The notes beneath the pieces are model-generated. The model did not search any database. It was given only the letters and a program-made list of their open reading frames with translations, and was not told where the DNA came from. A stretch of 14,045 nt of DNA from NCBI RefSeq assembly GCF_002632615.1, contig NZ_NITZ01000041.1, positions 1 to 14,045 of the forward strand. The letters are read 5' to 3'. Each line of letters starts with the position of its first letter. Position 1 is the first letter of the stretch. The position numbers were made by a program, and so were the translations under genes. Below, in pieces: positions 7,166 to 13,996 of this stretch. The DNA is from Xenorhabdus miraniensis. GTDB lineage: Bacteria > Pseudomonadota > Gammaproteobacteria > Enterobacterales > Enterobacteriaceae.

Positions 7166-7482
7166 GCTTTTACTCCCTGTTTACATAAGAGTTCAAGCTG
7201 GATGCGTTTCGGGTCAGGGATCACCGCCTGAATGTCATAAACCTGCCCCCGGAACACCAGACGAAATGCACTGGTCACATCGGGACGATAACGCAGCCAG
7301 ACCCGTACTGTGGTTTCTGACAGTGCCGCCCCCGAAGCGAGTAATTCCCGCCCGCTAATGTGCCTGACCTCCGCCCAGACCGTGGCGACATCCTGCCATT
7401 CCTGCCTGCGCTGACCTGACGGTAATGTGATCTGGACAAAGTGCTGCAACAAGATGCGGTGGCGTAATCTGCCTGCTTTCAT
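7162..7482 (-). CDS. Head-closure (head-tail joining) protein
   Basis: I choose the ATG at 7482, giving 106 residues that begin MKAGRLRHRILLQHF. It is preceded by AGGAGA with six bases of spacing, and GRLRHRI is where proteins of the phage head-tail joining family (SPP1 gp16/HK97 gp7 type) normally begin. The open frame reaches further to 7569, but that part lies inside the connector gene in another frame and looks unlike the family. Further family-like features are VWAEVRHISGRE, the RVWLRYRPDV strand, and FRGQVYDIQAVI followed by a last strand. The protein would form the ring below the connector that keeps DNA in the head. Confidence 0.85.
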   Translation of the reverse strand: MKAGRLRHRILLQHFVQITLPSGQRRQEWQDVATVWAEVRHISGRELLASGAALSETTVRVWLRYRPDVTSAFRLVFRGQVYDIQAVIPDPKRIQLELLCKQGVKA

Positions 7483-7492
7483 GGGGGTTCTC

Positions 7493-7795
7493 CTATAACG
7501 GAATAAAACGGTAAGGCTCCAGCAGGGCCTTAAAGCCGGTGGGTAATGCCTGCGCCTCCCGGTTTTCATACCAGTAGCTGACCGTCAGCATAATCGCCAA
7601 GGCCACATCTTCTGTGACTAACAGCCCGTCAGGGTCAGCCTCCGGCACCGCGTCCTCATACAGACGGCGGTTCAGGTAGTTTTCTGCCCGTTTAATGGCG
7701 GCACGGGAATACGTGTCTAATAAATCATCTTCGGTGTGGTTATCACTGTCGATACGGCACTGCTGCCGGAGTTTTTCAAGGGTAGGAAAAGGCAC
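7493..7795 (-). CDS. Head-tail connector protein, HK97 gp6-like
   Basis: Starting at the GTG at 7795 gives 100 residues: VPFPTLEKLRQQCRID, where LEKLRQQCRID followed by DDLLDTYSRAAIKRAENYL is typical of the gp6-like connector family. The frame is open up to 7837, but the GTG at 7795 is preceded by AGGAGGTGAT, and the extra 14 residues would start inside the terminator hairpin region. The C-terminal half contains LAIMLTVSYWYENREA and ends ALLEPYRFIPL, also family-like. Connector subunits form a ring below the portal and take up the head-closure protein. It is the first gene of the neck cluster, after the capsid gene terminator. Confidence 0.87.
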   Translation of the reverse strand: MPFPTLEKLRQQCRIDSDNHTEDDLLDTYSRAAIKRAENYLNRRLYEDAVPEADPDGLLVTEDVALAIMLTVSYWYENREAQALPTGFKALLEPYRFIPL

Positions 7796-7805
7796 ATCAC
7801 CTCCT
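7796..7805 (-). promoter_or_regulatory. Strong ribosome-binding site deciding the connector start
   Basis: On the minus strand AGGAGGTGAT (7805-7796) directly precedes the GTG start at 7795. All ten bases are complementary to the 3' end of E. coli-type 16S rRNA, with four bases between AGGAGG and GTG. It marks the true start of the connector gene, 14 codons inside the longest open frame, and may compensate for the weak GTG codon. Confidence 0.8.
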
Positions 7806-7837
7806 GTCTGCCCGCGACCGTGGCTGATCGCAGGCAC

Positions 7838-7857
7838 AAAAAAACCGCATTACGCGG
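7838..7857 (-). terminator. Terminator-like hairpin after the major capsid gene
   Basis: On the minus strand CCGC (7857-7854), loop GTAAT, GCGG (7848-7845) is followed by seven U residues (7844-7838). It begins about 20 bases after the capsid stop codon and lies upstream of the connector ribosome site. The stem is short (four pairs plus a possible G-U), so it is probably partial; an alternative longer pairing AAACC/GGTTT (7866-7862 with 7846-7842) is also possible. A partly active terminator here would give much more capsid message than neck message. Confidence 0.6.
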
Positions 7858-7878
7858 CGTGGGTTTCATGACGGGGAA

Positions 7879-9102
7879 TTAACCCGCGGAAGCGGTCCCC
7901 TTGCCGACCAGTGCCTTGATGGCGGCCGTGTCTTCCAGAAGGCAGTCGAAGCGATGGAACGCCAAAAAGGCGGTCTGATCGTAATCTGCATAGCGTTCAA
8001 CCAACCGTTTCAGGGTCATGTAGGCCACGCGGCGCACAATAAAGCGGTTAAAGTCGCCGCAGTAAATGAACTTATTGCCTGCCCCCATGTCCGCAATCGC
8101 CTGATCAATAACATAGGGCACCCCCAATATGGTGGAGGGGACCACCCCGGCAATCTCAGGCAACCACAGCGGACGGTTCTGTCCATCCTCCATTTCAGTA
8201 ATGATTTTCAGCGTGCTGTCATTGAACGCCCAGCGGAAGGTTCCGGTGTTGCGGTATGCCGGATCAATAGCGTGCTTCAGGGCGTTCATGTCTTTCCAGC
8301 TGAATTTGGCTGCCGCCTCCACCGTGCCCGTGACCGAAGCCGCCAGCCCTTTAGGTTGCTGCGGGCTGCCCGTTCCGGTCCCTTTCACCAGATATTTAGC
8401 CTCCCCGCGCCCGATGCGCTCGGCAATCCGTTTCGCCAGATAGGCTTCCATATCAATACCGGAATCCAGCAACAGCTCATTCGAGACGCGGATGATTTTG
8501 GAGGACAGCTTTTTCGCCCCGAGAGAAGCGGTGCCGAACTCGGTGTCTTCTTCGCTGGCGGCGGTGTTTTCACCCAGCAGTTCCCCTTCCTCCGTGGTGC
8601 CGTCCGCGGTGGCCCATTCGATGGTCTGCCCGGTGGATGTGCTGAGGATTTGCGCCACACTGGCGATCCCGCCGTAGGCTTTCATGGCCTCAACCACCTT
8701 GTTCAGCATCTGGGTTGGCACGGTGTAGCCGCCTTTTTCATCGGGGGAAACACCCTGTGCGCGAAGCTCCCGCACGGCCTGACGCTCTTCGGCGGTCATT
8801 TCTCCCAACCCGTGGCGCAGAAACTTATCAAAGGCAGCCACGCGGCGCTCCTGCTGTTCGGTTTCAGGGTTAGCTGGCTGATAGCGCTGTTCCGGCTCAG
8901 TGTTGTCCACCAGTTGCTGATCCAGACTGCGCAACGACTCCTCGCGCTGGATTTGCTCGTTGACCGTGTCCAGCTCCGTTTTGGCTTTATGCCACTCAGT
9001 GCGCTGTTCTTCCGTCCAGACGTTGTCCCCGATTTTTTCATGCAGGGCGCGCATTTCAGCCGCGATAGTGTTACGGCGTTGTGTCAGTTCATGCAATTTC
9101 AT
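7879..9102 (-). CDS. Major capsid protein, HK97 fold, with N-terminal delta domain
   Basis: The 407-residue protein is the HK97-type capsid subunit. Residues 1 to about 110 are highly charged and helical (KLHELTQRRNTIAAEM..., coiled coil), the delta/scaffold domain that the prohead protease removes. The mature shell domain begins around 115-125, where SPDEKGGYTVPTQML matches the usual N-arm start. Further landmarks are the E-loop at about 165-190, the long helix around AYLAKRIAERIGRGEAKYLV, the GTGTGSPQQPKGL loop and a C-terminal P-domain ending DTAAIKALVGKG. An AGGACGGGATC ribosome region precedes the ATG. No separate scaffold or decoration protein gene is next to it. By eye alignment the HK97 cross-linking residues are not conserved. 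Confidence 0.95.
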   Translation of the reverse strand: MKLHELTQRRNTIAAEMRALHEKIGDNVWTEEQRTEWHKAKTELDTVNEQIQREESLRSLDQQLVDNTEPEQRYQPANPETEQQERRVAAFDKFLRHGLGEMTAEERQAVRELRAQGVSPDEKGGYTVPTQMLNKVVEAMKAYGGIASVAQILSTSTGQTIEWATADGTTEEGELLGENTAASEEDTEFGTASLGAKKLSSKIIRVSNELLLDSGIDMEAYLAKRIAERIGRGEAKYLVKGTGTGSPQQPKGLAASVTGTVEAAAKFSWKDMNALKHAIDPAYRNTGTFRWAFNDSTLKIITEMEDGQNRPLWLPEIAGVVPSTILGVPYVIDQAIADMGAGNKFIYCGDFNRFIVRRVAYMTLKRLVERYADYDQTAFLAFHRFDCLLEDTAAIKALVGKGTASAG

Positions 9103-9111
9103 GATCCCGTC

Positions 9112-9711
9112 CTAAATACTCAGTAAAGTTAAAATGCGCTCACGCGCCTGTTTTTGGTTGATGGCCTGCTGGAGAACGCCGCTGTTCCGGGCTTCTTTCC
9201 ATTGGTTCATTGCGCGGACGGCCGAATCCGCTGCCTGATACGCCGGGTAGGTCACCGGGCTGACGTCATACAACCGGGAAAACTGGGTGATTTCCCGGAT
9301 AACAATCCCCTCCTCGTCCTCGTACCAGTGTTCCCCGTCACGGGCGACCCGGAAGGCAAACGAGCTTTGATTGATATCGCCCCGTTGCATCGGGGCCAGC
9401 ACCAGATCCCGTATCGTCTGCGTATCCGGTGCCTGAATGTCATATTGCAGCCCGCGTTCATCCACGGCGAGCGTGAGTGTCCCCGCGGTACTGCGCCCCA
9501 GAATAAAATTGGGGTCATGGTTAAACAGTCCGCGCACGTCATCCTTCAGTACCGCGTCAAAAGCCCCGGGCTTGATGATTTCGCGAAAGCCCCAGAGCGG
9601 TTCAGAGCGGCTGTTAAACACCGAGCCGTAACCGACAATGCGTGTCGGCTGGCTCTCTTGGGTGTCAGTGCGCACCTCACCGGGGTAACAGCGCAGTTCT
9701 CTGTCACGCAT
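9112..9711 (-). CDS. Prohead (head maturation) protease, HK97 gp4/S78 family
   Basis: Starting at 9711 gives 199 residues (MRDRELRCYPGEV). GAGG lies upstream and the start overlaps the portal stop by eight bases. The open frame continues to 9771 but those codons lie in the portal gene and are not family-like. Family landmarks are RIVGYGSVFNSRSEPL, REIIKPGAF, FNHDPNFILGRS with the likely catalytic His65, the NQSSFAF motif with likely nucleophile Ser117, and the LYDVSPVTYPAY motif in which Asp149 would be the acidic member. The enzyme is packed into the prohead, cuts the delta domains off the capsid protein and then degrades itself. Its place between portal and capsid genes is canonical. Confidence 0.93.
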   Translation of the reverse strand: MRDRELRCYPGEVRTDTQESQPTRIVGYGSVFNSRSEPLWGFREIIKPGAFDAVLKDDVRGLFNHDPNFILGRSTAGTLTLAVDERGLQYDIQAPDTQTIRDLVLAPMQRGDINQSSFAFRVARDGEHWYEDEEGIVIREITQFSRLYDVSPVTYPAYQAADSAVRAMNQWKEARNSGVLQQAINQKQARERILTLLSI

Positions 9712-10933
9712 CGGTTTTGTCCTCGTGTTTGGGTTCAGGGGATGGCGGGGGATTGATGAGGTTGGCAGCATTGACGCTCACCAGCATTTCATCCAGCCCG
9801 TCCACCGGGTTCATGTCTTCAAAGGTTCGTGCCTCATTGCGGCTCATCCAGCCATCGGTAATGGCGAGGTGGTAAAACTGGGCGCGCTCCTGCGGTGTCC
9901 CCCGCAACAACCCCGCCAGATTGAAGCGGACATAAAATCCCGCCAGCCGCTCCTGACGGCTAAACAGGCGGCGGTTCAGTTCCTGCTCCCAGTTCACCAC
10001 CCACGGCATCACCGTGTGGCGGACAAACTGGATGGCCTGATTACTGATATTGGAAAAGGTCGCTTTCTCCAGGTCATTAACCATGTGGGCCGGGACGTTG
10101 AAAATGCCCGCTATCATCGAGCGGTTAAGTTTCAGCATGTCAATGAGCTGCGCATCCACCGGGGAAACGGTCAGCGCCTTGTAATCCAGATCCGCCGGCA
10201 TCAGCAGGGTTTTGTTTTCCTCGCTGCGCAAGGCGGCTGACGCTTTCTGCCACAGGCTTTTCAGGCGCTCCCAGCCGTCTTTTGAGATCTCCCCTTTCAC
10301 GGACACAATCCCCGCCGGGCGCGCATTGCCGCCAAAAAATGAACTGGTGTATTTCTGCCCGCTCATGCCCATACCGATGGTTTCCGCATGTTGCAGAATC
10401 GGACTTAAGCCCATTTTTTGGTGATTGCCCAGCGCCCGGATATGGATCATGTCGTCCGGGCTGATCGCCACACTGCCCTCGTCGTTGTAGACCCCGTAGG
10501 TATAGCGCCCACCCGTGTTCAGCAGGGTGGTTTCCCACGGCATGCAGGCGTCCAGACTGACGACCTCCCCCTTGCGGTTGCGTTTTATCCACGTATAACC
10601 ATTGCCCCAGCCGAGGACATGGCGCTGTTTCAGCTCCCGCCATTTGTAACTGGTCTGCCAGTCGTTCGGCCCATCGTGCACCAGATAAAACACCGGGTGG
10701 TCACGCGCCATCTCCACCGATTTTCCGGTTTTGCGCATCACATGCAGCGGCATTTGCGCCACGGAGGACGAGAGCACATAAATGCAGGCGTAGACGGCGG
10801 CCAGTTTCATGGCCGTTTCCGGACTGACATACACATCGGCACTGAACAGGCCGTCATGGTCAGCCGCTTCTGCTGTCAGCGGGGTGCGGGGATTTTCCAG
10901 TGAAGCATGGCGAAACAGGGCATCAAGCAGCAT
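9704..10933 (-). CDS. Portal protein, HK97 family
   Basis: This 409-residue protein is the HK97-type portal, which forms the twelve-subunit ring at the DNA entry vertex and docks the terminase. I choose the ATG at 10933 (MLLDALFR), with a GGGGG ribosome site just upstream; the frame is open to 10969 but the usual family start is at this Met. Recognisable stretches are the N-terminal VSPETAMKLAAVYACIYVLSS in pieces, the LPL-type PLHVMRKTG, HVLGWGNGYTWI, the wing part with PDDMIHI, KTLLMPADLDY, and the stem/clip region FNVPAHMVND followed by SNISNQAIQFVRHT. It overlaps the small membrane protein gene upstream by 11 bases and the protease start by eight. Confidence 0.95.
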   Translation of the reverse strand: MLLDALFRHASLENPRTPLTAEAADHDGLFSADVYVSPETAMKLAAVYACIYVLSSSVAQMPLHVMRKTGKSVEMARDHPVFYLVHDGPNDWQTSYKWRELKQRHVLGWGNGYTWIKRNRKGEVVSLDACMPWETTLLNTGGRYTYGVYNDEGSVAISPDDMIHIRALGNHQKMGLSPILQHAETIGMGMSGQKYTSSFFGGNARPAGIVSVKGEISKDGWERLKSLWQKASAALRSEENKTLLMPADLDYKALTVSPVDAQLIDMLKLNRSMIAGIFNVPAHMVNDLEKATFSNISNQAIQFVRHTVMPWVVNWEQELNRRLFSRQERLAGFYVRFNLAGLLRGTPQERAQFYHLAITDGWMSRNEARTFEDMNPVDGLDEMLVSVNAANLINPPPSPEPKHEDKTDA

Positions 10934-11084
10934 GTTTCCCCCTTTTGGCGACCGCCAGTGCATAGACAATGAACACCACGCCCCCGAGGATCAGGGTGTT
11001 CGCCAGCCCGGACTTAAGGTAACAGCCGGCCAGCACCGCCCCGACGCCCGCCAGCGCTGTGAGGTCAATCAGTAAATTTTTCAT
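10923..11084 (-). CDS. Small two-helix membrane protein between terminase and portal genes
   Basis: A 53-residue reading frame begins with ATG at 11084, overlaps the stop of the large terminase gene by three bases (ATGA), and ends at TGA 10925-10923, 11 bases inside the portal gene. The protein starts MKNLLIDLTALAGVGA and ends AVAKRGKHAA. Two hydrophobic segments, about residues 8-23 and 28-46, are joined by a short loop with one Lys, and the positively charged tail suggests the C-terminus is cytoplasmic. Overlap on both sides and coding continuity argue that it is real. I recognise no named family. It could be a late-expressed membrane factor or an exclusion protein (speculative). Similar tiny genes at this position are easily missed in annotation. 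Confidence 0.75.
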   Translation of the reverse strand: MKNLLIDLTALAGVGAVLAGCYLKSGLANTLILGGVVFIVYALAVAKRGKHAA

Positions 11085-12814
11085 AGCATTAAAAGGTCAT
11101 CCGGATCGAGGCTGGAAAGGAAGTCGGGACCGCCTCCCCCGTTCACCAATAAGCGGCTCATGGCGGTAAACAGGGCAACGGGACCGTCTATCTTGGCTTC
11201 CGGCGTGGATTTGTTGGGAAAAATGTTGTCGTTCTTGTCCGGTTTGGCGGTGACGTTAGCCATCATCCAGTTCATGACCGGGTGATCGTTGTGATGGAAC
11301 TTGCCGCTGTAGACCAGCGCCTCAACCTCTTTCATGGCCTCCGACAGGTTGCGCACGGTCTGGGAAACTTCAATCAGGGGTAATCCCTCTTCCGCCAGTG
11401 CCAGGCTGAACTGGGTGGCGCTCCACGGGTCAAAGCCGATTTCTTTCAGGTTTTCACCGCTGACCCAGTGTTGCAGCTCTTCCTTTATCTGGCCGTGATC
11501 CACCACTTCGCCATCGGTCAGGGTGAGGACGCCCATCTCCCCCCATTTGCGGTACAGCTCCGCCATCTGCCGGGAACAGCGTTCCATCCGGTCTTCCGGC
11601 AGCCAGAACTTAAAGTCGGCATGAACATGACCGTTGCTCGCCTGCCACACCTTGACGGCGGCGCAGATGTCAATCTTGTTCGCCAAATCCACCCCGACCC
11701 ACAGCGGGTAGGTTTTCAGCTCATGCGGCGGGGCAATCGGTTCACAGTCATCCCATTTCAGCATGTCCATCCACGCTGATTCCGCCGTGACCCACAAATT
11801 CATGTGCTTGGTGAAGAAGTTATGCCGGGCTGAGACCTGTTCTTTGGCTTTTTTCGCCAGCCGCCGCAGGTCATCCCAGCGCTTGCAGATCCCCAGTCCG
11901 GGATTGGCTTTCTGCCAGACGGTTTCATCAAAGGGATCGTCCTCTTTGTCGAGGGTGTAGATAAGACCAAAGAAGGTGTCATCCTCCACCTGACCACGCA
12001 GAACCTTGACGGCATAGTCACGCAGCTCGTAACAAATCCCTTCCTTGTTGAAGCCCGCCGTGGTGATGCCGAACAGCAGCGATTGCAGCCGGGCACCCGT
12101 GGCAGTTTCCAGTACGTCCCAGACATCGCGGGTCTTGTGGGCGTGCAGCTCATCGACAATGCCGCAATGGATGTTGAGGCCGTCCAGGTTATTGGCGTCA
12201 CTGGACAGCGGCTCAAATTTGGAGGCCGATTGTTCCTGATATATCGCCAGCTTGTTGAACTCAAACAGCCTGCCCAATGAAGGTCTGGCCTGTTTGATCA
12301 TGTTCTTCGCATCCTCAAAGACAATGCGCGCCTGATCACGGGTGGTGGCGGCCGAATAAACTTCCGCCCCGCCCTCGCTGTCTGCGCCGGTCATGTACAA
12401 CCCGATACCGGACGACAGGGTGGATTTGGCGTTCTTGCGTGCCACCTCGTTATAGGCGGTGCGGAAACGGCGCACCATCACCGGCCGCCCGCTGCCGTCA
12501 TTGCGCAAGACTACCTCGCCGGTGGACTCATCGACCAGCGGACGCACAAAGCCAAACAGGTTAATCAGAATGAAAATGTGCCAGTCCATCAGGTCAATGG
12601 GCTTGCCTGCCAGCGCCCCTTTGACGTGGGGCACGAATTTGTAAAAATTCAGGATATGCCGGGCACGGGGTTCGCTGAAATGGATATCCCGCGCCTCGCC
12701 GGTTTTCAGGTCATTGAGGAAGCGTTGACAGGCGAGCCTGACCAGTTCCCCGGCGACAATTTCCCCCGCCACGACCCGTTCGGCGTAGCGGATGCCGTCT
12801 GATACCTTTGCCAT
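11081..12814 (-). CDS. terL: Terminase large subunit (ATPase and nuclease)
   Basis: This 577-residue protein is the packaging motor of the Terminase_1 (HK97-like) class. The N-terminal ATPase has a Walker A of the ARKNAKST form (125-132) and a Walker B with VDE (220-222), preceded by the hydrophobic strand; a coupling segment LLFGITTAG follows at about 247-254. The C-terminal RNase H-like nuclease has three candidate metal-binding Asp residues: D376 in WVGVDLA, D462 in GFDPW and D543 in IDGP. It cuts concatemers at cos and pumps DNA through the portal. GAGGG at the end of the small subunit gene serves as ribosome site, and two bases separate the genes. All motifs are intact. Confidence 0.97.
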   Translation of the reverse strand: MAKVSDGIRYAERVVAGEIVAGELVRLACQRFLNDLKTGEARDIHFSEPRARHILNFYKFVPHVKGALAGKPIDLMDWHIFILINLFGFVRPLVDESTGEVVLRNDGSGRPVMVRRFRTAYNEVARKNAKSTLSSGIGLYMTGADSEGGAEVYSAATTRDQARIVFEDAKNMIKQARPSLGRLFEFNKLAIYQEQSASKFEPLSSDANNLDGLNIHCGIVDELHAHKTRDVWDVLETATGARLQSLLFGITTAGFNKEGICYELRDYAVKVLRGQVEDDTFFGLIYTLDKEDDPFDETVWQKANPGLGICKRWDDLRRLAKKAKEQVSARHNFFTKHMNLWVTAESAWMDMLKWDDCEPIAPPHELKTYPLWVGVDLANKIDICAAVKVWQASNGHVHADFKFWLPEDRMERCSRQMAELYRKWGEMGVLTLTDGEVVDHGQIKEELQHWVSGENLKEIGFDPWSATQFSLALAEEGLPLIEVSQTVRNLSEAMKEVEALVYSGKFHHNDHPVMNWMMANVTAKPDKNDNIFPNKSTPEAKIDGPVALFTAMSRLLVNGGGGPDFLSSLDPDDLLML

Positions 12815-12816
12815 GA

Positions 12817-13278
12817 TTAATCCCTCATGTGTAAAAATTCAGCCAGGGGATCGGCTTTGTCTTCCCCGGCCATGTTGACCTTAGACCGGCTGGAGGGTGA
12901 CATGCCGAACGCGCCCAGCATGGTGTGGATACGTTTCCATGCATCGGCTTTCATGCCTGCCGCCGGGTGCGCTTTAATTAACCCCTGATCGGTGCGGTAG
13001 GTGTAACCTTCTTTCTCCAGCGTGTCACAGTGGGTGCGGTATTCGACGTAGGCTTCAATCAACAATTCAAGGGCTTTCGCATCCAGACGGGTCAGCACAC
13101 CGACCTTATCCAGTTCCCCGGCGATCCGCTCGTGCCAGTACCGGCCTATTTTCCCGAAATGCTTGGGGACAGGGGGTACCCCTTTTTCCGGCATCGGCTC
13201 ACGGGTGTTAATCGGGCGCTTGGAGGGGTTCCCCCTCACCAAACGCAGGTGGGTCGGGGTTGGCGGTCGTCCTGCCAT
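12817..13278 (-). CDS. terS: Terminase small subunit, P27 family
   Basis: The ATG at 13278 (MAGRPPTPTHLRLVRGNPSKR) is preceded by AGGAGA with six bases of spacing and gives 153 residues, the usual size for P27-type (Terminase_4) small subunits. The GRPPTP...L..GNP opening, the YWHERIAGELDKVGVLTRLD helix pair quoted in part, and the closing LGAFGMSPSSRSKVN motif (121-135) are family hallmarks. The frame is open to 13467, but the extension would run through the probable packaging site and is not family-like. The subunit binds the packaging site and guides the large subunit to it. Confidence 0.93.
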   Translation of the reverse strand: MAGRPPTPTHLRLVRGNPSKRPINTREPMPEKGVPPVPKHFGKIGRYWHERIAGELDKVGVLTRLDAKALELLIEAYVEYRTHCDTLEKEGYTYRTDQGLIKAHPAAGMKADAWKRIHTMLGAFGMSPSSRSKVNMAGEDKADPLAEFLHMRD

Positions 13279-13442
13279 GTGATTTCTCCTGTAAAACGGC
13301 GCGGTTGGGGCACCCCAAAAAAAGGTTTGCATTTCGCGGCGATGTGAAAAGAGGGAAGGCGGCGGTCCCCCAGGGCGAGAGGGGTAGCGATTTGACCCGC
13401 CCCCCTTGTGACTATCCCTGTCGACAAGGTTTTCATCTGAAA
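13279..13442 (-). other. Non-coding packaging region, candidate cos site at 13361-13405
   Basis: This 164-base stretch between the small unknown gene and the small terminase carries no convincing gene. On the minus strand 13405-13361 contains GGGTCAAATCGCTACCCC, then a G-run and GGACCGCCG. As I recall, the elements GGGTCAAAT and GGGACCG recur upstream of P27-type terminase genes that sit next to an HNH gene, where the cohesive-end site lies. GC-rich runs of both strands (CCCC about nine bases from GGGGG) give partial twofold symmetry. A near-palindrome TTGGGGCACCCCAA lies at 13305-13318. The exact nick positions cannot be read from sequence alone. Confidence 0.5.
13404..13429. repeat. Short inverted repeat beside the candidate cos site
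   Basis: CCTTGT at 13404-13409 and ACAAGG at 13424-13429 form a perfect six-base inverted repeat with a 14-base spacer, next to the candidate cos site. There is no U-tract, so a terminator is unlikely. It might be a binding site for terminase or a host factor, or chance. Confidence 0.35.
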
Positions 13443-13649
13443 CTAATGTTTCTGACCTTGCGCCCAATGACCTTCCATCTGCTGTTCTGCCCCAATCATA
13501 CCGAGCGCCAGCAACGCCTCACCGTTGGGGTAATCAGTTATCAGCTTTCGAATGACATCAACGCAATGCGCGTAGTTTTTACGGTAATCATCAGGCAATT
13601 CACCGACCAGCCCCTTGAACATTAGGAGGGTCTGTTCTTCGTTTGTCAT
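13443..13649 (-). CDS. Small protein of unknown function downstream of HNH gene
   Basis: This 68-residue, acidic, mostly helical protein (MTNEEQTLLMFKGLVGEL...) starts inside the stop codon of the HNH gene (ATGA overlap) and ends just before the candidate cos region. The segment LPDDYRKNYAHCVDVIRKLI is quoted as its most charged helix, and a central stretch LLALGMIGAEQQ follows. There is no signal peptide or membrane segment. I do not recognise a named family. Tight coupling to the HNH nuclease and closeness to the packaging site suggest a helper role in DNA processing, which is inference only. Confidence 0.75.
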   Translation of the reverse strand: MTNEEQTLLMFKGLVGELPDDYRKNYAHCVDVIRKLITDYPNGEALLALGMIGAEQQMEGHWAQGQKH

Positions 13650-13996
13650 CGTAGTCTCTCCGTCGCGGTCTTCCGTCTATGGCAAGACCAGCATAATAAT
13701 TCCACGTTGGACAGTTCATCCGTGCCACCATGGGCTTTGGGTTTGATATGGTCAACAGTGACGCCGGTTACCGCTCGGCCTTCACGTAAGCATTGCTGGC
13801 ACAGATGTTTGTCCCTTGCCTTGATTCTGGCCCTTAACTTGTCCCACTTGCTGCCGTAGCCGCGTTCATGTCTAGTCTTGCCTTGCTGGTGAGACTGCCA
13901 GCCAGTGTGCAGGTGGTCAGGACAGTAGCCGCTGCGGTCAGTGGTGGTTTTGGGGCAGCCTTGTTTGCGACAGGCTCGGGGGATACGGGGTGGCAT
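13646..13996 (-). CDS. HNH endonuclease of packaging module
   Basis: Starting at ATG 13996 gives 116 residues beginning MPPRIPRACRKQGC, where this phage HNH family normally begins. The frame is open to 14011 (GTG) and stays open in phase to the window edge, so a longer start cannot be fully excluded; the upstream GGTGAT is a poor ribosome site. The N-terminal zinc-knuckle candidates are C9, C14, C25 and H28, followed by the family motif RHERGYGSKWDKLR. The nuclease core has C66xxC69, VDHI (H83), SNVELLC (N97) and C102xxC105-H106. In HK97-like phages an HNH protein beside terminase is needed with it for cos cutting, so this one probably takes part in packaging. Confidence 0.92.
   Translation of the reverse strand: MPPRIPRACRKQGCPKTTTDRSGYCPDHLHTGWQSHQQGKTRHERGYGSKWDKLRARIKARDKHLCQQCLREGRAVTGVTVDHIKPKAHGGTDELSNVELLCWSCHRRKTATERLR

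Noticed and set aside
7483..7569. N-terminal extension of the head-closure protein
   Set aside because: It lies fully inside the connector gene in another frame; the ATG at 7482 has a proper ribosome site and the family-typical first residues.
7954..9126. 390-codon open frame on the plus strand opposite the capsid gene
   Set aside because: It is the antisense shadow of a long, GC-rich gene whose protein is clearly the HK97-fold capsid protein. Its own product is low in recognisable structure and has no plausible ribosome site or neighbours on that strand.
13305..13323. GGGGCACCCC followed by A-run as a possible terminator
   Set aside because: With only a two-base loop it cannot fold as a hairpin stem of full length. 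On the plus strand it is followed by A, not T, and on the minus strand the T-run comes before the stem.
13279..13467. N-terminal extension of the small terminase to 13467
   Set aside because: The extra 63 residues resemble no P27 family member, run through the probable packaging site, and a good ribosome site supports the start at 13278.
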